This document shows positions 15,424-23,419 of a stretch of 64,000 nt of DNA, piece by piece. The stretch's first letter is position 1, and the number at the start of each line of letters is the position of its first letter. A model generated the notes under the pieces. The model saw nothing but the letters and a program-made list of their open reading frames with translations. It was not told the origin of the DNA and searched no databases. Where the stretch lies: the NCBI RefSeq assembly GCF_008704205.1, contig NZ_VXLC01000006.1, positions 310,001 to 374,000 of the forward strand, written 5' to 3'. Source of the stretch: Nocardia colli. GTDB lineage: Bacteria; Actinomycetota; Actinomycetes; Mycobacteriales; Mycobacteriaceae. A program made the position numbers and the translations under genes.

Positions 15424-16251
15424 TCAGCTGAAGTCATCGGAGTGCAGACCGGCCCATTCGGACAGCGGACGGGCCGGCACACCGAGCACCTGTTCGATGT
15501 CGTGCCGCACCGGCTCCGGCTGCGCGAGCGTGCGCTCCCAGTACTCCAGCAGCCAGTCCATCAGGTGTCCCGGGAACTGCTCGCTGCCCTCGGCGCGCCA
15601 CTGCTCGGGGGTGATCTCCTCGAAACGCACGTCCTTTCCGATCGCCGCGCCGATCACGGCGAACTGCTCGGTCTTGGTCAGCGCCGCCGGCCCGGACAGG
15701 GTGTAGACCCGGCCCCCGTGCGAGTCGTCCAGCAACGCGGCCGCGGCGACCGCCGCCACGTCCAATTCGTCCACCGGCGCCTGCCGCGCATTGTCGTACG
15801 GCAGGCGCACGATGCCCGTCCGCTTGATCGGCCCGGCCCAGCTCAGCAGGTTGTTCGCGAACATGCCCGGCCGCACGTGCGTCCAGGCCAGCCCGGAATT
15901 CTCCACCACCGACTCGAACGCGCGATGATATTCACCGCCTCGATCGCCGCCGAAGCCCGCGCTCGACGCGGAGTGGGTGACCACCCGTTGCACGCCTGCC
16001 TGTTTGGCCGCGTCGACCACCTGCGCGGTGGTCTCTCCGGCCACGATCAGGAAGAGCCGGTCGATGCCGTCGAACACGCCGGACAGACTCTCGGGCTTTT
16101 CCAGGTCACCGCCGACGATCTCGACCGCGGCGGGTAATTCAGCGCTCTCCGGACGCCGGGTCAGTGCCCGGACCTCGGCACCGCCGGTCAGCAGCAACTC
16201 GACCAAGTTGCGCCCGACCCAACCGGTGGCACCGGTCACGAGAATCTTCAC
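15424..16251 (-). CDS. NmrA-like NAD(P)-binding reductase 2
   Basis: A 275-residue paralogue of the reductase at 13,186, with GATGWVGRN at the N-terminus, VEIVGGDLEKPESLSGVFDGIDRLFL and the NmrA-type middle segment (SGLAWTHVRPGMFANNLLSW). A GTG start gives VKILVTGATG and has GGAGA 5 nt upstream; longer frames to the right look non-coding. Like its relative it may reduce an aglycone keto or quinone group. Two such proteins in one cluster suggest two separate reductions or a two-protein oxygenation step. Substrate unknown. Confidence 0.82.
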   Translation of the reverse strand: MKILVTGATGWVGRNLVELLLTGGAEVRALTRRPESAELPAAVEIVGGDLEKPESLSGVFDGIDRLFLIVAGETTAQVVDAAKQAGVQRVVTHSASSAGFGGDRGGEYHRAFESVVENSGLAWTHVRPGMFANNLLSWAGPIKRTGIVRLPYDNARQAPVDELDVAAVAAAALLDDSHGGRVYTLSGPAALTKTEQFAVIGAAIGKDVRFEEITPEQWRAEGSEQFPGHLMDWLLEYWERTLAQPEPVRHDIEQVLGVPARPLSEWAGLHSDDFS

Positions 16252-16343
16252 AGTTCTCCAATGTCCTTGATATGAAAGCGAATACGTCCCGGAGTACTCC
16301 TGGGCTGCTCTTTCGGACACTGTAACCAAGCACGGGGGGCGTT

Positions 16344-16357
16344 CGCATATAGAAAGT
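16344..16357 (-). promoter_or_regulatory. Shared NmrA upstream element, copy 2
   Basis: CGCATATAGAAAGT (minus strand ACTTTCTATATGCG) lies about 95 bp before the NmrA 2 start. It matches the copy at 14,018 at 13 of 14 positions. It may be a -10 region (TATATG) or the operator of a common regulator. Confidence 0.45.
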
Positions 16358-16370
16358 TTCACTGGGCAGA

Positions 16371-17513
16371 TCAGGAGGGGGCAGATCTCGGTTCCCGCGG
16401 CGTGATCCGCTTACCCGGACTGGAGAAACGATGTTGCATCGGAAGCTCCACCAATCGGTGCATTCCCCACGCCAAAAGCACCGTCCCGCCGAGGCTCAGC
16501 GCCCACAGCCCGATCGCTTGCGCGAGGGTGGGCTGGAATTCGTCGCCGTAGAGCCGGTACATGTTGTACAGGACCAGTTCGTGCAGCAGATAGAAGGCGA
16601 ACGAGACGTCACCCAGCCAGACCATCGGCCGGCTGGCCAGCCACGAGTGCCTGCCCTCGACGTCGGCGGCCGCCGCGGCCGGGATGAGGAACGCGAGCGG
16701 CACGATGGTCGCCGCCACGATCGCGAAGGTGGTCGGCAGGAACGACGCCGCCAGATAACCGGCGACGAATGCCAGTCCCGCCCAGAGCGCGCGTACCCGC
16801 GGCCAGACGCCGACCATGACGATCCGCGCCATCACCATGCCGAGCACGAAGTCCAGCGCGCGCACCGGCGGGAACACGTAGACGAACCAGTACTCGTACT
16901 CCGGCGTGGCTTCCCACCACACCTGCGGCTGCGCGGGCAACAGTTTCGCTATCACCGGCATCAGCACGACCGCGGCCATGATCCCGCCCGCCCACCACCA
17001 CAGCCGGTCCGGGCGGATCTTGCGCACCAGCACGATCAGCAGCGGGAAGGATAGATAAAACAGCGCCTCCACCGACAGCGACCAGCTGACGTCGTTCACG
17101 CCGAAGGCCACGTCCAGGTCCGGCCACCAGGCGTGCAGCAAGAGCACCTGCTGCACCCAGCCGACGATCTCGCGCCCGGTCAGCAGCATCAGCCCGACCG
17201 CGAGCAGGAACGCGACGAAGTGGTTCGGATAGATCTTGAAGAAGCGCCGCCGCCAGAACCGGGCCGGGGTGTCGTGCTCGCGTGCCGACCAGGTGAGCAC
17301 GAATCCGCTGAGCACGAAGAAGAACCCGACGCCGATGTAGCCGCCCATCTTCACCACGTGCATGAACCCCTCGGCGGCGGCGCCTGGGGGCAGCAGGCCG
17401 GGTTGGTACGCGGCGTGCGTGGTGAACACCAGCAGCGCGGCAATCCAGCGCAACCCGGTCAGCGACGGCAGCCGGGAGATCCGGCGCGGGATGACCTTCT
17501 CGTCCACGCTCAC
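16371..17513 (-). CDS. Membrane O-acyltransferase (acyltransferase family 3, MdmB-like)
   Basis: A 380-residue integral membrane protein with about ten hydrophobic segments and family-3 acyltransferase motifs: a His in LLVFTTHAAYQPG, GYIGVGFFFVLSGFVLTWSAREHD, and RRRFFKIYPNHF. Relatives such as MdmB and CarE acylate macrolide hydroxyls with short-chain acyl-CoA; others modify surface polysaccharide. The GTG start overlaps the PF04199 cyclase stop codon by 4 nt (GTGA), so both are translated from one message. The position inside the cluster favours O-acylation of the sugar or aglycone. Confidence 0.82.
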   Translation of the reverse strand: MSVDEKVIPRRISRLPSLTGLRWIAALLVFTTHAAYQPGLLPPGAAAEGFMHVVKMGGYIGVGFFFVLSGFVLTWSAREHDTPARFWRRRFFKIYPNHFVAFLLAVGLMLLTGREIVGWVQQVLLLHAWWPDLDVAFGVNDVSWSLSVEALFYLSFPLLIVLVRKIRPDRLWWWAGGIMAAVVLMPVIAKLLPAQPQVWWEATPEYEYWFVYVFPPVRALDFVLGMVMARIVMVGVWPRVRALWAGLAFVAGYLAASFLPTTFAIVAATIVPLAFLIPAAAAADVEGRHSWLASRPMVWLGDVSFAFYLLHELVLYNMYRLYGDEFQPTLAQAIGLWALSLGGTVLLAWGMHRLVELPMQHRFSSPGKRITPREPRSAPS

Positions 17514-18289
17514 GGGTTGTCCACCAGCGCAACGGCTCTGGCCCAGCCCGCCCCCGCCCGCGCCACCTTGATCGGGAAGCACACGACCGTGAACCCGTGC
17601 GGCGGTAGGAGTTCCAGGTTCGCCAGCCGCTCCACCTGGCAGTACTCCCGGTCGCGGCCGGCGAAGTGAGCGGGCCACAGCACCGATCGGTCCCGGGTCT
17701 CGCGGTAGCGGGCGATGATGTCGGTGAACGGCGCGTCGAGACTGAACGCGTCCGTGCCGATCACCTTCACCCCCAGGTCCAGCAGATAATTCGTGGCGGG
17801 CCCGTCCAGGCCGGCGAAGTCGGTGAAGTACTTCGGCGAGCCCTGGTATCGCGGTGCGCCGGTGTGCAGCAGCACGATGTCCATCGGCTCGGGCAGCTTG
17901 CCGATCCGGTCGAACTCCCGCTCCAGCACCTCCCGGCCGACGGCGCCGGTCGGCGCGTCGGTCAGGTCCAGCACGAGGCCGGGGCGATGGAACCAGTCCA
18001 GCGGCATCTCGTCGATGTGCCGCGGACCGCCCTCGCGATAGGACGCCCGGGTGCCGTAGTGCGACGGCGCGTCCACGTGCGTGCCGGTGTGCGTGGTCAG
18101 GCTCAGCCGGTCCAGCGAGAGGAACTCGCCGTCGGGCAGGTCGTCCACGTCGAAGCCGAGCCCGAAGTGCTCGGCCATCTCCTCGCTCATGTGCCGAGCG
18201 CCGGCCGCCGGGGTGAGCACCGTGTGCTCCACCGGGTCGGGTTCGTACTGCTCGCTGTCCACTGGCGAGGACAGGTCGATGATGTGCAT
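17510..18289 (-). CDS. PF04199-family polyketide cyclase
   Basis: A 259-residue cyclase-superfamily protein (kynurenine-formamidase-like fold) with the metal-binding motif HTGTHVDAPSHYG near the middle of the N-terminal half. In aromatic polyketide clusters such proteins are assigned to late ring closure; kynurenine formamidases share the fold. GGAGGG precedes the ATG (MHIIDLSSPVD). It is translationally coupled to the acyltransferase. With the didomain aromatase/cyclase at 28,853 and the SnoaL-type protein it completes a plausible set for a three- or four-ring product. Confidence 0.82.
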   Translation of the reverse strand: MHIIDLSSPVDSEQYEPDPVEHTVLTPAAGARHMSEEMAEHFGLGFDVDDLPDGEFLSLDRLSLTTHTGTHVDAPSHYGTRASYREGGPRHIDEMPLDWFHRPGLVLDLTDAPTGAVGREVLEREFDRIGKLPEPMDIVLLHTGAPRYQGSPKYFTDFAGLDGPATNYLLDLGVKVIGTDAFSLDAPFTDIIARYRETRDRSVLWPAHFAGRDREYCQVERLANLELLPPHGFTVVCFPIKVARAGAGWARAVALVDNP

Positions 18290-18355
18290 CCGCCCTCCAA
18301 TTCCTCCCTGTTCGGTGAGTCGTGCATCATCGAGAGTGGTCGCGCGCGCTAGAAC

Positions 18356-18373
18356 TTCGCTGGAGGTTCGGGC
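18356..18373 (+). promoter_or_regulatory. SARP-type direct repeat between divergent genes
   Basis: TTCGCTG-N4-TTCGGGC gives two heptamers 11 bp apart. They lie in the 164-bp gap between the cyclase (leftward) and 4-ketoreductase (rightward) genes, about 81 bp before the latter's start. The match to classical SARP boxes is moderate. Confidence 0.4.
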
Positions 18374-18453
18374 GAGCACAGGTGCGGTGGACTCGGTCCC
18401 CGGTCCGATTCGCGTCCTAGTGGTTCTCGAATACCCGGTCCGACACTGGGTGC

Positions 18454-19374
18454 ATGGGGAACAGCGGCACCGCTCTGGTACTCGGCGGAACGGGTTTCGT
18501 CGGCCCGCACATCGTCGCCTCGTTGCAGGCAGACTATCGGACCACGACGGTGTCGCGCGGAGTGAATCCGGTTGGACCGGAACATGTCTCACTCGATCTC
18601 AGCACCGACGACCCGAGCGCGCTGACCGAGCTGCTGCGGAAGTACCGGCCTGCCCTGGTGGTGAACGCGGCCGGTTCATACTGGGGGCTGGACGAATCCG
18701 GTCTGCATCGATCGCTGGTGACCCTCACCGAAACCACGCTCGCCGCGCTGACCGCTTGCTCCGAACTGCGCGCCCGCTATGTGCACCTGGGCAGTGTGCT
18801 GGAATACGGTCCGCTCCCCGCGTCCGGCCGAATCGACGAGTCGACACCGACCGAGCCCGAATCTCTTTATGGTCGAATGAAATTGGCGGCTTCCGTGGCG
18901 GTCCAGGCAGCCATCGCCCAAGGTTCCGTGGACGGCGTCGTGCTCCGCGTGACCAACAGCATCGGACCCGGGGTGCACCCCGGCACGCTGATCGGCCGGG
19001 TCGGCTCGATGCTGGCGGAAAACCGTGCGGGCCGGGCCCGTATCGAACTGTCGCCGCTGGCCGCCTACCGAGATTTCATCGACGTGCGCGACCTCGGCGC
19101 CGCGGTGCTCGCCGCGGCGCGCTCACGAACCGCGCGCACCGTGGTGAATATCGGTCGTGGACAAGCGGTTTCAGTGCGCCAGTTGGTGGACCGGCTGATC
19201 TCGATCAGCGCGGTGCCCGCCGATGTCGTCGAGTCCGCGACCGCCCCGGGTGCGCTGGGCACGGTCGCGAGCTGGCTGGAGGTGGCCACCGGCACCGCCG
19301 AGCAAGAACTCGGCTGGCGGGCCACCCGCAGCGTGGATCAGGCCTTGCGCGACTACTGGAACACCCTGGTCTAG
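18454..19374 (+). CDS. NDP-4-keto-6-deoxyhexose 4-ketoreductase-like SDR
   Basis: A 306-residue extended SDR with GGTGFVGPH at the N-terminus, NAAGSYWG, a Tyr in LGSVLEYGPLP and the catalytic YGRMK (Tyr-x3-Lys). The pattern fits the RmlD-like and antibiotic 4-ketoreductases that finish dTDP-deoxysugars. It is convergent with a homologous but frameshifted gene at 19,381. The ribosome binding site is weak and the ATG lies soon after a probable promoter. With rmlA and rmlC it can account for the last step toward a rhamnose-type or 4-epimeric sugar. The stereochemistry cannot be predicted. Confidence 0.85.
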   Translation: MGNSGTALVLGGTGFVGPHIVASLQADYRTTTVSRGVNPVGPEHVSLDLSTDDPSALTELLRKYRPALVVNAAGSYWGLDESGLHRSLVTLTETTLAALTACSELRARYVHLGSVLEYGPLPASGRIDESTPTEPESLYGRMKLAASVAVQAAIAQGSVDGVVLRVTNSIGPGVHPGTLIGRVGSMLAENRAGRARIELSPLAAYRDFIDVRDLGAAVLAAARSRTARTVVNIGRGQAVSVRQLVDRLISISAVPADVVESATAPGALGTVASWLEVATGTAEQELGWRATRSVDQALRDYWNTLV

Positions 19375-19380
19375 TCCGGA

Positions 19381-20306
19381 TCAGTTGTTGCCCAGCCGGA
19401 TTCGGTCGGCATTCGCGGACCGCCAGAGCGCGAGCAACGTGTCGTCGAGGCCGAACCGCGGTGACCAGCCGAGCCGCCGGGCCGCCTTCTCGATCCGGAC
19501 CCGCGGTGCGCCGGCGGTGGACGTCCGCGCCAATTCCGGCCGCTCGGTGGTGATCACGCTCACCGGGAGCGCGCTGAGCTCGATCAGCCGGTGCACGGCG
19601 CGCTCGACCCGGACCGGGCGGCCGGAGGCGATATTGACGATGTCGACCCCGGGCGCGTGCTGGGCGGCCAGCAGGCGATCGGCCGCGAGCACCGCCGCGC
19701 CGAGATCACGCAGGTCGAGCAGGTCGACCGTGCCTCGCAACGTCGGCAGTTCCAGCACGGGCGGTGCGGCCGGGTCGGCAGCCAAATCGGCGAGCCGATG
19801 CGCCACCGACCCGAACAGACTGGCGCGCGGCGCTCCGCCCCCACCACCGTCGAACAGCGCAGCACCACGCCGCGCCCGGGCCACCTGGTCAGGCATTCGG
19901 TGGCGGCGAGTTTGGTTCGGCCGTAAGCGGATTCCGGGCGCGGCGGGGTGGGCTCGTCCACGCCGCGGCTCCCGCCGGCTTGGGCGACCCCGTATTCGTA
20001 GGCCGAGCCGAGCTGAATCAGCGGCGCGGGGCGCGCCATCGCGTCGATCGCGCTCAGGAGGCGTTGCACCAGCACGATATTCGCCGCCACCATCTCCTGG
20101 TCGGTGACCTGCCACAGCGCGCCTGCGGCGTTGACCACCAGATCGACGCCGCCGAGCAGCTCGGTCAGTTCGGCGACCGGCCGGGCCAGCACGTCGAACT
20201 CGGCCCGGCCGACCGACACCACGGTGTATCCCCGCGCGGTGAGCGTCCGGCCGATGCCGCCGCCGACATATCCACTGCCGCCGATCAGCACCGCCGTCCG
20301 CGCCAC
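19381..20306 (-). pseudogene. Frameshifted second 4-ketoreductase-like gene
   Basis: Homologous to the gene at 18,454. The N-terminal half reads ARTAVLIGGSGYVGGGIG...NAAGALWQ...LGSAYEYG...YGRTKLAATE and then VVLRCSTVVG in one frame. The C-terminal half (GAPRASLFGSVAHRLADL...VDLLDLRDLGAAVLAADRLL...VDIVNIASGRPVRVERAVHRL) continues in another. The break falls at the C run 19,838-19,842; adding one base restores a continuous 308-residue protein reading VVGGGAPRASLFG. It may be a real mutation, slippage-controlled expression or a sequencing error. The start is GTG, with GGAGG 6 nt upstream. Confidence 0.8.
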
Positions 20307-20420
20307 GACCATCCTCCACTCTGCCGGCAATACCCCGATGGTCGCCGTCCCGGGTAGAGAACGACCGGAGCGCGAATCCAACAGCCCTCGACGCTGCCGC
20401 CGGATCCGGGCCGACCGCTG

Positions 20421-20438
20421 CTGGAGCGATATTCGAGC
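20421..20438 (+). promoter_or_regulatory. SARP-type direct repeat before the sugar/ACP operon
   Basis: CTGGAGC-N4-TTCGAGC gives heptamers 11 bp apart. The second matches the TCGAGC core described for DnrI-type SARPs. The pair lies 45 bp before the glycosyltransferase start that opens the long rightward operon. Confidence 0.45.
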
Positions 20439-20482
20439 GCGCCGCAGGACGCTGTGCACACCGACTCTGGAGGGAGACGAAG

Positions 20483-21688
20483 ATGCGCGTCCTGATCGCA
20501 ACCTGGAACATTCCAGGCCATCTGCGCCCGATGGTGCCGCTGGGCTGGGCGCTGCGCGCACGCGGCCACGACGTCGTGGTGGTGAGCAACCCGGACCTGG
20601 TCCCGACCATCCTGGACAGCGGACTGCCCGCGTTCGGCGCGGGCCCGGACTACGACTCCTTCGCCGTCCTGCGCACCGAATCCGCCAGGCGCGCTTGGAA
20701 ACCCGAGGCCGAGGTGGTCAGCGCCGATCCGGTGGTCGCCGCGGCACAGGAAAAGCAGCGCCAGCTCATCGGATTCGGGCTCGCGGCGACCGCCGCTCAG
20801 GTCCAGGCCGCCGACGCGGTGGCCTTCGCCGAACGGTGGCGGCCCGACGTGGTGGTGTTCGAGCCGACCGGCCTGGTCGGCCCGTTGATCGGGACGCTGC
20901 TCGGCGTACCTACCGTGCGCCACCTGTGGAGCATCGACTTCACCGCACTCATCGAGGATTTCGAAGACGAGATCGTCGGCGAACTGGTGGCGCCGTACGG
21001 CATTTCGCGGATCGGGGTGAACGGCACCGTCACCCTCGATCCCGCGCCGGCGCGGTTGCAGCTCGCCGACGGCCGGACCCGCAGCCCGATCCGGTTCATT
21101 CCCTACAACGGGCCCACCGTGCTGCAACCGTGGTTGTCTACGCCGCCCACGCGTCCGCGCATCGGGATCACCTGGGGCACTTCGAAATCCGCGCTCGGCT
21201 TCGACCACATGGTGCTCGCGCCGCGGGTGGTCGCCGCGCTCGCCCGCCGCGATGTCGAGCTCGCCGTCGCCGTCACCGACGATCAGCGCGAGCTGTTCGG
21301 CCACATTCCGGACAACGTGGTTCACCTCGGCCCGATTCCGCTGGACGCGCTCGCCTCGACCTGCTCGGTGCTGATCAACGGCGGCGGGGCGGGCAGCGTG
21401 CTGACCTCGCTCGTCAACGGGGTTCCACAGCTGGTCATCTCGCACATGCCGGACGAGGCCGTGCACGGCGAGCGGGTGCGCGACAGCGGGGCCGGGCTGA
21501 ATCTTCCGGGCGGCGACCTCACCGACAGCGATATCGACGCGGCCGTACAGCGGTTGCTCGAGCCCGAATTCCAGACTGCCGCACGCGAACTGCAATCCGA
21601 CATGCTGGCGCGCCCGACGCCGTTCGAGGTGGTCGAGCAACTGGAACGACTGGCCGGCGATCGAGTGCCCGCCGGACAGCCGAGCTGA
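20483..21688 (+). CDS. Glycosyltransferase 2 (GT1 family, atypical donor motif)
   Basis: A 401-residue GT-B enzyme. The N-terminal PGHLRPMVPLGWALRARGHDV keeps the candidate catalytic His. In the C-terminal donor site the usual HHGGxG reads NGGGAGSVLTSLVNGVPQL, so the His that contacts the sugar diphosphate is absent. CTGGAGGGAG before the ATG is a strong ribosome binding site, and the gene leads the rightward sugar operon. It may add a second sugar, act on an unusual donor, or have reduced activity. No EryCII-like helper adjoins it. Confidence 0.87.
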   Translation: MRVLIATWNIPGHLRPMVPLGWALRARGHDVVVVSNPDLVPTILDSGLPAFGAGPDYDSFAVLRTESARRAWKPEAEVVSADPVVAAAQEKQRQLIGFGLAATAAQVQAADAVAFAERWRPDVVVFEPTGLVGPLIGTLLGVPTVRHLWSIDFTALIEDFEDEIVGELVAPYGISRIGVNGTVTLDPAPARLQLADGRTRSPIRFIPYNGPTVLQPWLSTPPTRPRIGITWGTSKSALGFDHMVLAPRVVAALARRDVELAVAVTDDQRELFGHIPDNVVHLGPIPLDALASTCSVLINGGGAGSVLTSLVNGVPQLVISHMPDEAVHGERVRDSGAGLNLPGGDLTDSDIDAAVQRLLEPEFQTAARELQSDMLARPTPFEVVEQLERLAGDRVPAGQPS

Positions 21689-21703
21689 CGGGAAGGACCG
21701 GTC

Positions 21704-22576
21704 GTGAAAGGCATAATCCTGGCGGGTGGCGCCGGTTCGCGGTTGCATCCGATCACGCGCGGGGTGAGCAAGCAGCTGGTCCCGGTCTACGACAAGCCGA
21801 TGGTGTACTACCCGTTGTCGACCTTGATGCTGGCCGATATCCGGGAAATCCTGGTGATCACGACCCCGGAGGACGCCGGCGCGTTCCAGCGGTTGCTGGG
21901 TGACGGTACGCAGTTCGGGTTGACCATCGACTATGTGGTGCAACCGAAACCGGACGGGCTGGCCCGGGCATTCGTGCTGGGATCCGATCACATCGGCGGT
22001 GATTCAGCGGCATTGGTTCTGGGCGACAACATCTTTCACGGACCTGAGCTCGGCACCCGGCTGCGCCGGTTCCACGGCTTGGACGGAGCCGCGGTCTTCG
22101 CCTACCGAGTCTCGGATCCGACCGCCTACGGCGTCATCGAATTCGCCGACGGGCGAGCGGTTTCCATCGAGGAGAAACCCAAGCTGCCCCGCTCCAACTA
22201 CGCCATCCCCGGCCTGTACTTCTACGACAACGACGTAGTCGAGATCGCCCGCGGCCTAAGGCCTTCCGCCCGTGGCGAATACGAGATCACCGATATCAAC
22301 CGGGCCTATCTGGAACAGGACCGGCTCCAAGTGGACGTGCTCGCCCGCGGCACCGCGTGGCTGGACACCGGCACCTTCGACTCGCTGCTGGACGCGGCCA
22401 ATTACGTCCGCACCGTCGAAGAGCGCCAAGGCCTGAAGATCAGCGTGCCCGAGGAGGTGGCCTGGCGGATGGGCTTCATCGACGACGAACAACTGAGCCG
22501 GCTGGCCGCCCCGCTGGTGCGCTCCGGCTACGGCCGCTACCTGCTCGAACTACTGGAACACGGACGGGATTGGTAA
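21704..22576 (+). CDS. rmlA: Glucose-1-phosphate thymidylyltransferase
   Basis: A 290-residue RmlA-type nucleotidyltransferase with LAGGAGSRLHPITRGVSKQLVPVYDKPMVYYPL, LGDNIFHG, EEKPKLPRSNYAIPGLYFYD and GTAWLDTGTFDSLLDAANYV. It makes dTDP-glucose, the first committed deoxysugar precursor. The GTG start has GGGAAGGA upstream. It lies 15 nt after the glycosyltransferase and 2 nt before rmlC. The next enzyme, dTDP-glucose 4,6-dehydratase, is not encoded in the cluster and is probably supplied by the cell-wall rhamnose pathway elsewhere. Confidence 0.95.
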   Translation: MKGIILAGGAGSRLHPITRGVSKQLVPVYDKPMVYYPLSTLMLADIREILVITTPEDAGAFQRLLGDGTQFGLTIDYVVQPKPDGLARAFVLGSDHIGGDSAALVLGDNIFHGPELGTRLRRFHGLDGAAVFAYRVSDPTAYGVIEFADGRAVSIEEKPKLPRSNYAIPGLYFYDNDVVEIARGLRPSARGEYEITDINRAYLEQDRLQVDVLARGTAWLDTGTFDSLLDAANYVRTVEERQGLKISVPEEVAWRMGFIDDEQLSRLAAPLVRSGYGRYLLELLEHGRDW

Positions 22577-22578
22577 CC

Positions 22579-23139
22579 ATGCGAATTCGGGAGCTGGCGG
22601 TACCGGGGGCATGGGAATTCACCCCGGCCATGCACGGCGACGAGCGCGGCGTCTTCGCCGAGATGTTCAAGGCCTCGGAGTTCGAGAAGGCGGTCGGGCG
22701 GCCGTTCGAGCTGTTGCAGATCAACACCTCCACCTCGGCCGCCGGCGTGCTGCGCGGCATCCACTACACCGAGGACCCGCCCGGTCAGGCGAAATACGTG
22801 ACCTGCACGAGCGGCGCGTTCGTGGACGTGGTCGTGGATCTGCGGCCCGGGTCACCGACCTTCGGCGCGTGGGACAGCGTGCTCATCGACGACGTGGACC
22901 GGCGCTGGGTCTTCCTGTCCGAGGGGCTCGGCCACGCGCTGCTCTCGCTGGCGGACGGCTCGACGGTCACCTATCTGTGCTCGCTGGAGTACACCCCCGA
23001 ATTCGACCGTGAGGTAGACGCTTTGGATCCGGACCTCGGTATCGCGTGGCCGGCCATCGGCCGCGACGGGCAGCCGCTGCGGCTGCTCCGCTCACCCAAG
23101 GACGCCGCGGCGCCCCGGCTGCGCGACCTCGCGTCATGA
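22579..23139 (+). CDS. rmlC: dTDP-4-dehydro-6-deoxyglucose 3,5- (or 5-) epimerase
   Basis: A 186-residue RmlC-family cupin with GVLRGIHYTEDPPGQAKYVTCTSGAFVDVVVDLRPGSPTFG (catalytic His), SEGLGHALLSLADGSTVTYLCSLEYTPEFDRE and DPDLGIAWP. The C-terminal signature is closer to antibiotic deoxysugar epimerases than to housekeeping RmlC. It inverts C5, and possibly C3, to give an L-configured 4-keto sugar. Its stop codon overlaps the following small gene's ATG (ATGA). Confidence 0.93.
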   Translation: MRIRELAVPGAWEFTPAMHGDERGVFAEMFKASEFEKAVGRPFELLQINTSTSAAGVLRGIHYTEDPPGQAKYVTCTSGAFVDVVVDLRPGSPTFGAWDSVLIDDVDRRWVFLSEGLGHALLSLADGSTVTYLCSLEYTPEFDREVDALDPDLGIAWPAIGRDGQPLRLLRSPKDAAAPRLRDLAS

Positions 23140-23384
23140 CCGCCCGCTCGCGGCGCGCGGCGAAGCGCCGCCGCGCCTGGCGGAAATTCGTCCGGATCGC
23201 GATTCATCTGACGCCCGGCTTCTACGCGATCGGCTGGGGCTATCACATCGACGCGTCCATGGTCGACGTGAGCCACCGGCGGCGCGACCTCGCCGAGGCA
23301 CGTCGGCGCAATGGCCGCTGCCTGTCCGCGACCGAACGCGAAGCCTGGCGGGCACTGGAGAAATCACTCAAAAGCGCACGGTAA
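23136..23384 (+). CDS. Small basic protein of unknown function
   Basis: An 82-residue protein very rich in Arg in its first 20 residues (MTARSRRAAKRRRAWRKF). A mildly hydrophobic stretch follows (IAIHLTPGFYAIGWGYHI), then a basic helix. Its ATG overlaps the rmlC stop codon, implying co-translation. It was not recognised. The basic N-terminus plus single hydrophobic segment could suit membrane or nucleic-acid association, but that is only an impression. Confidence 0.55.
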   Translation: MTARSRRAAKRRRAWRKFVRIAIHLTPGFYAIGWGYHIDASMVDVSHRRRDLAEARRRNGRCLSATEREAWRALEKSLKSAR

Positions 23385-23419
23385 ACGAGTTTTTCAGTTC
23401 TGACCAACAGAGGAATCCC

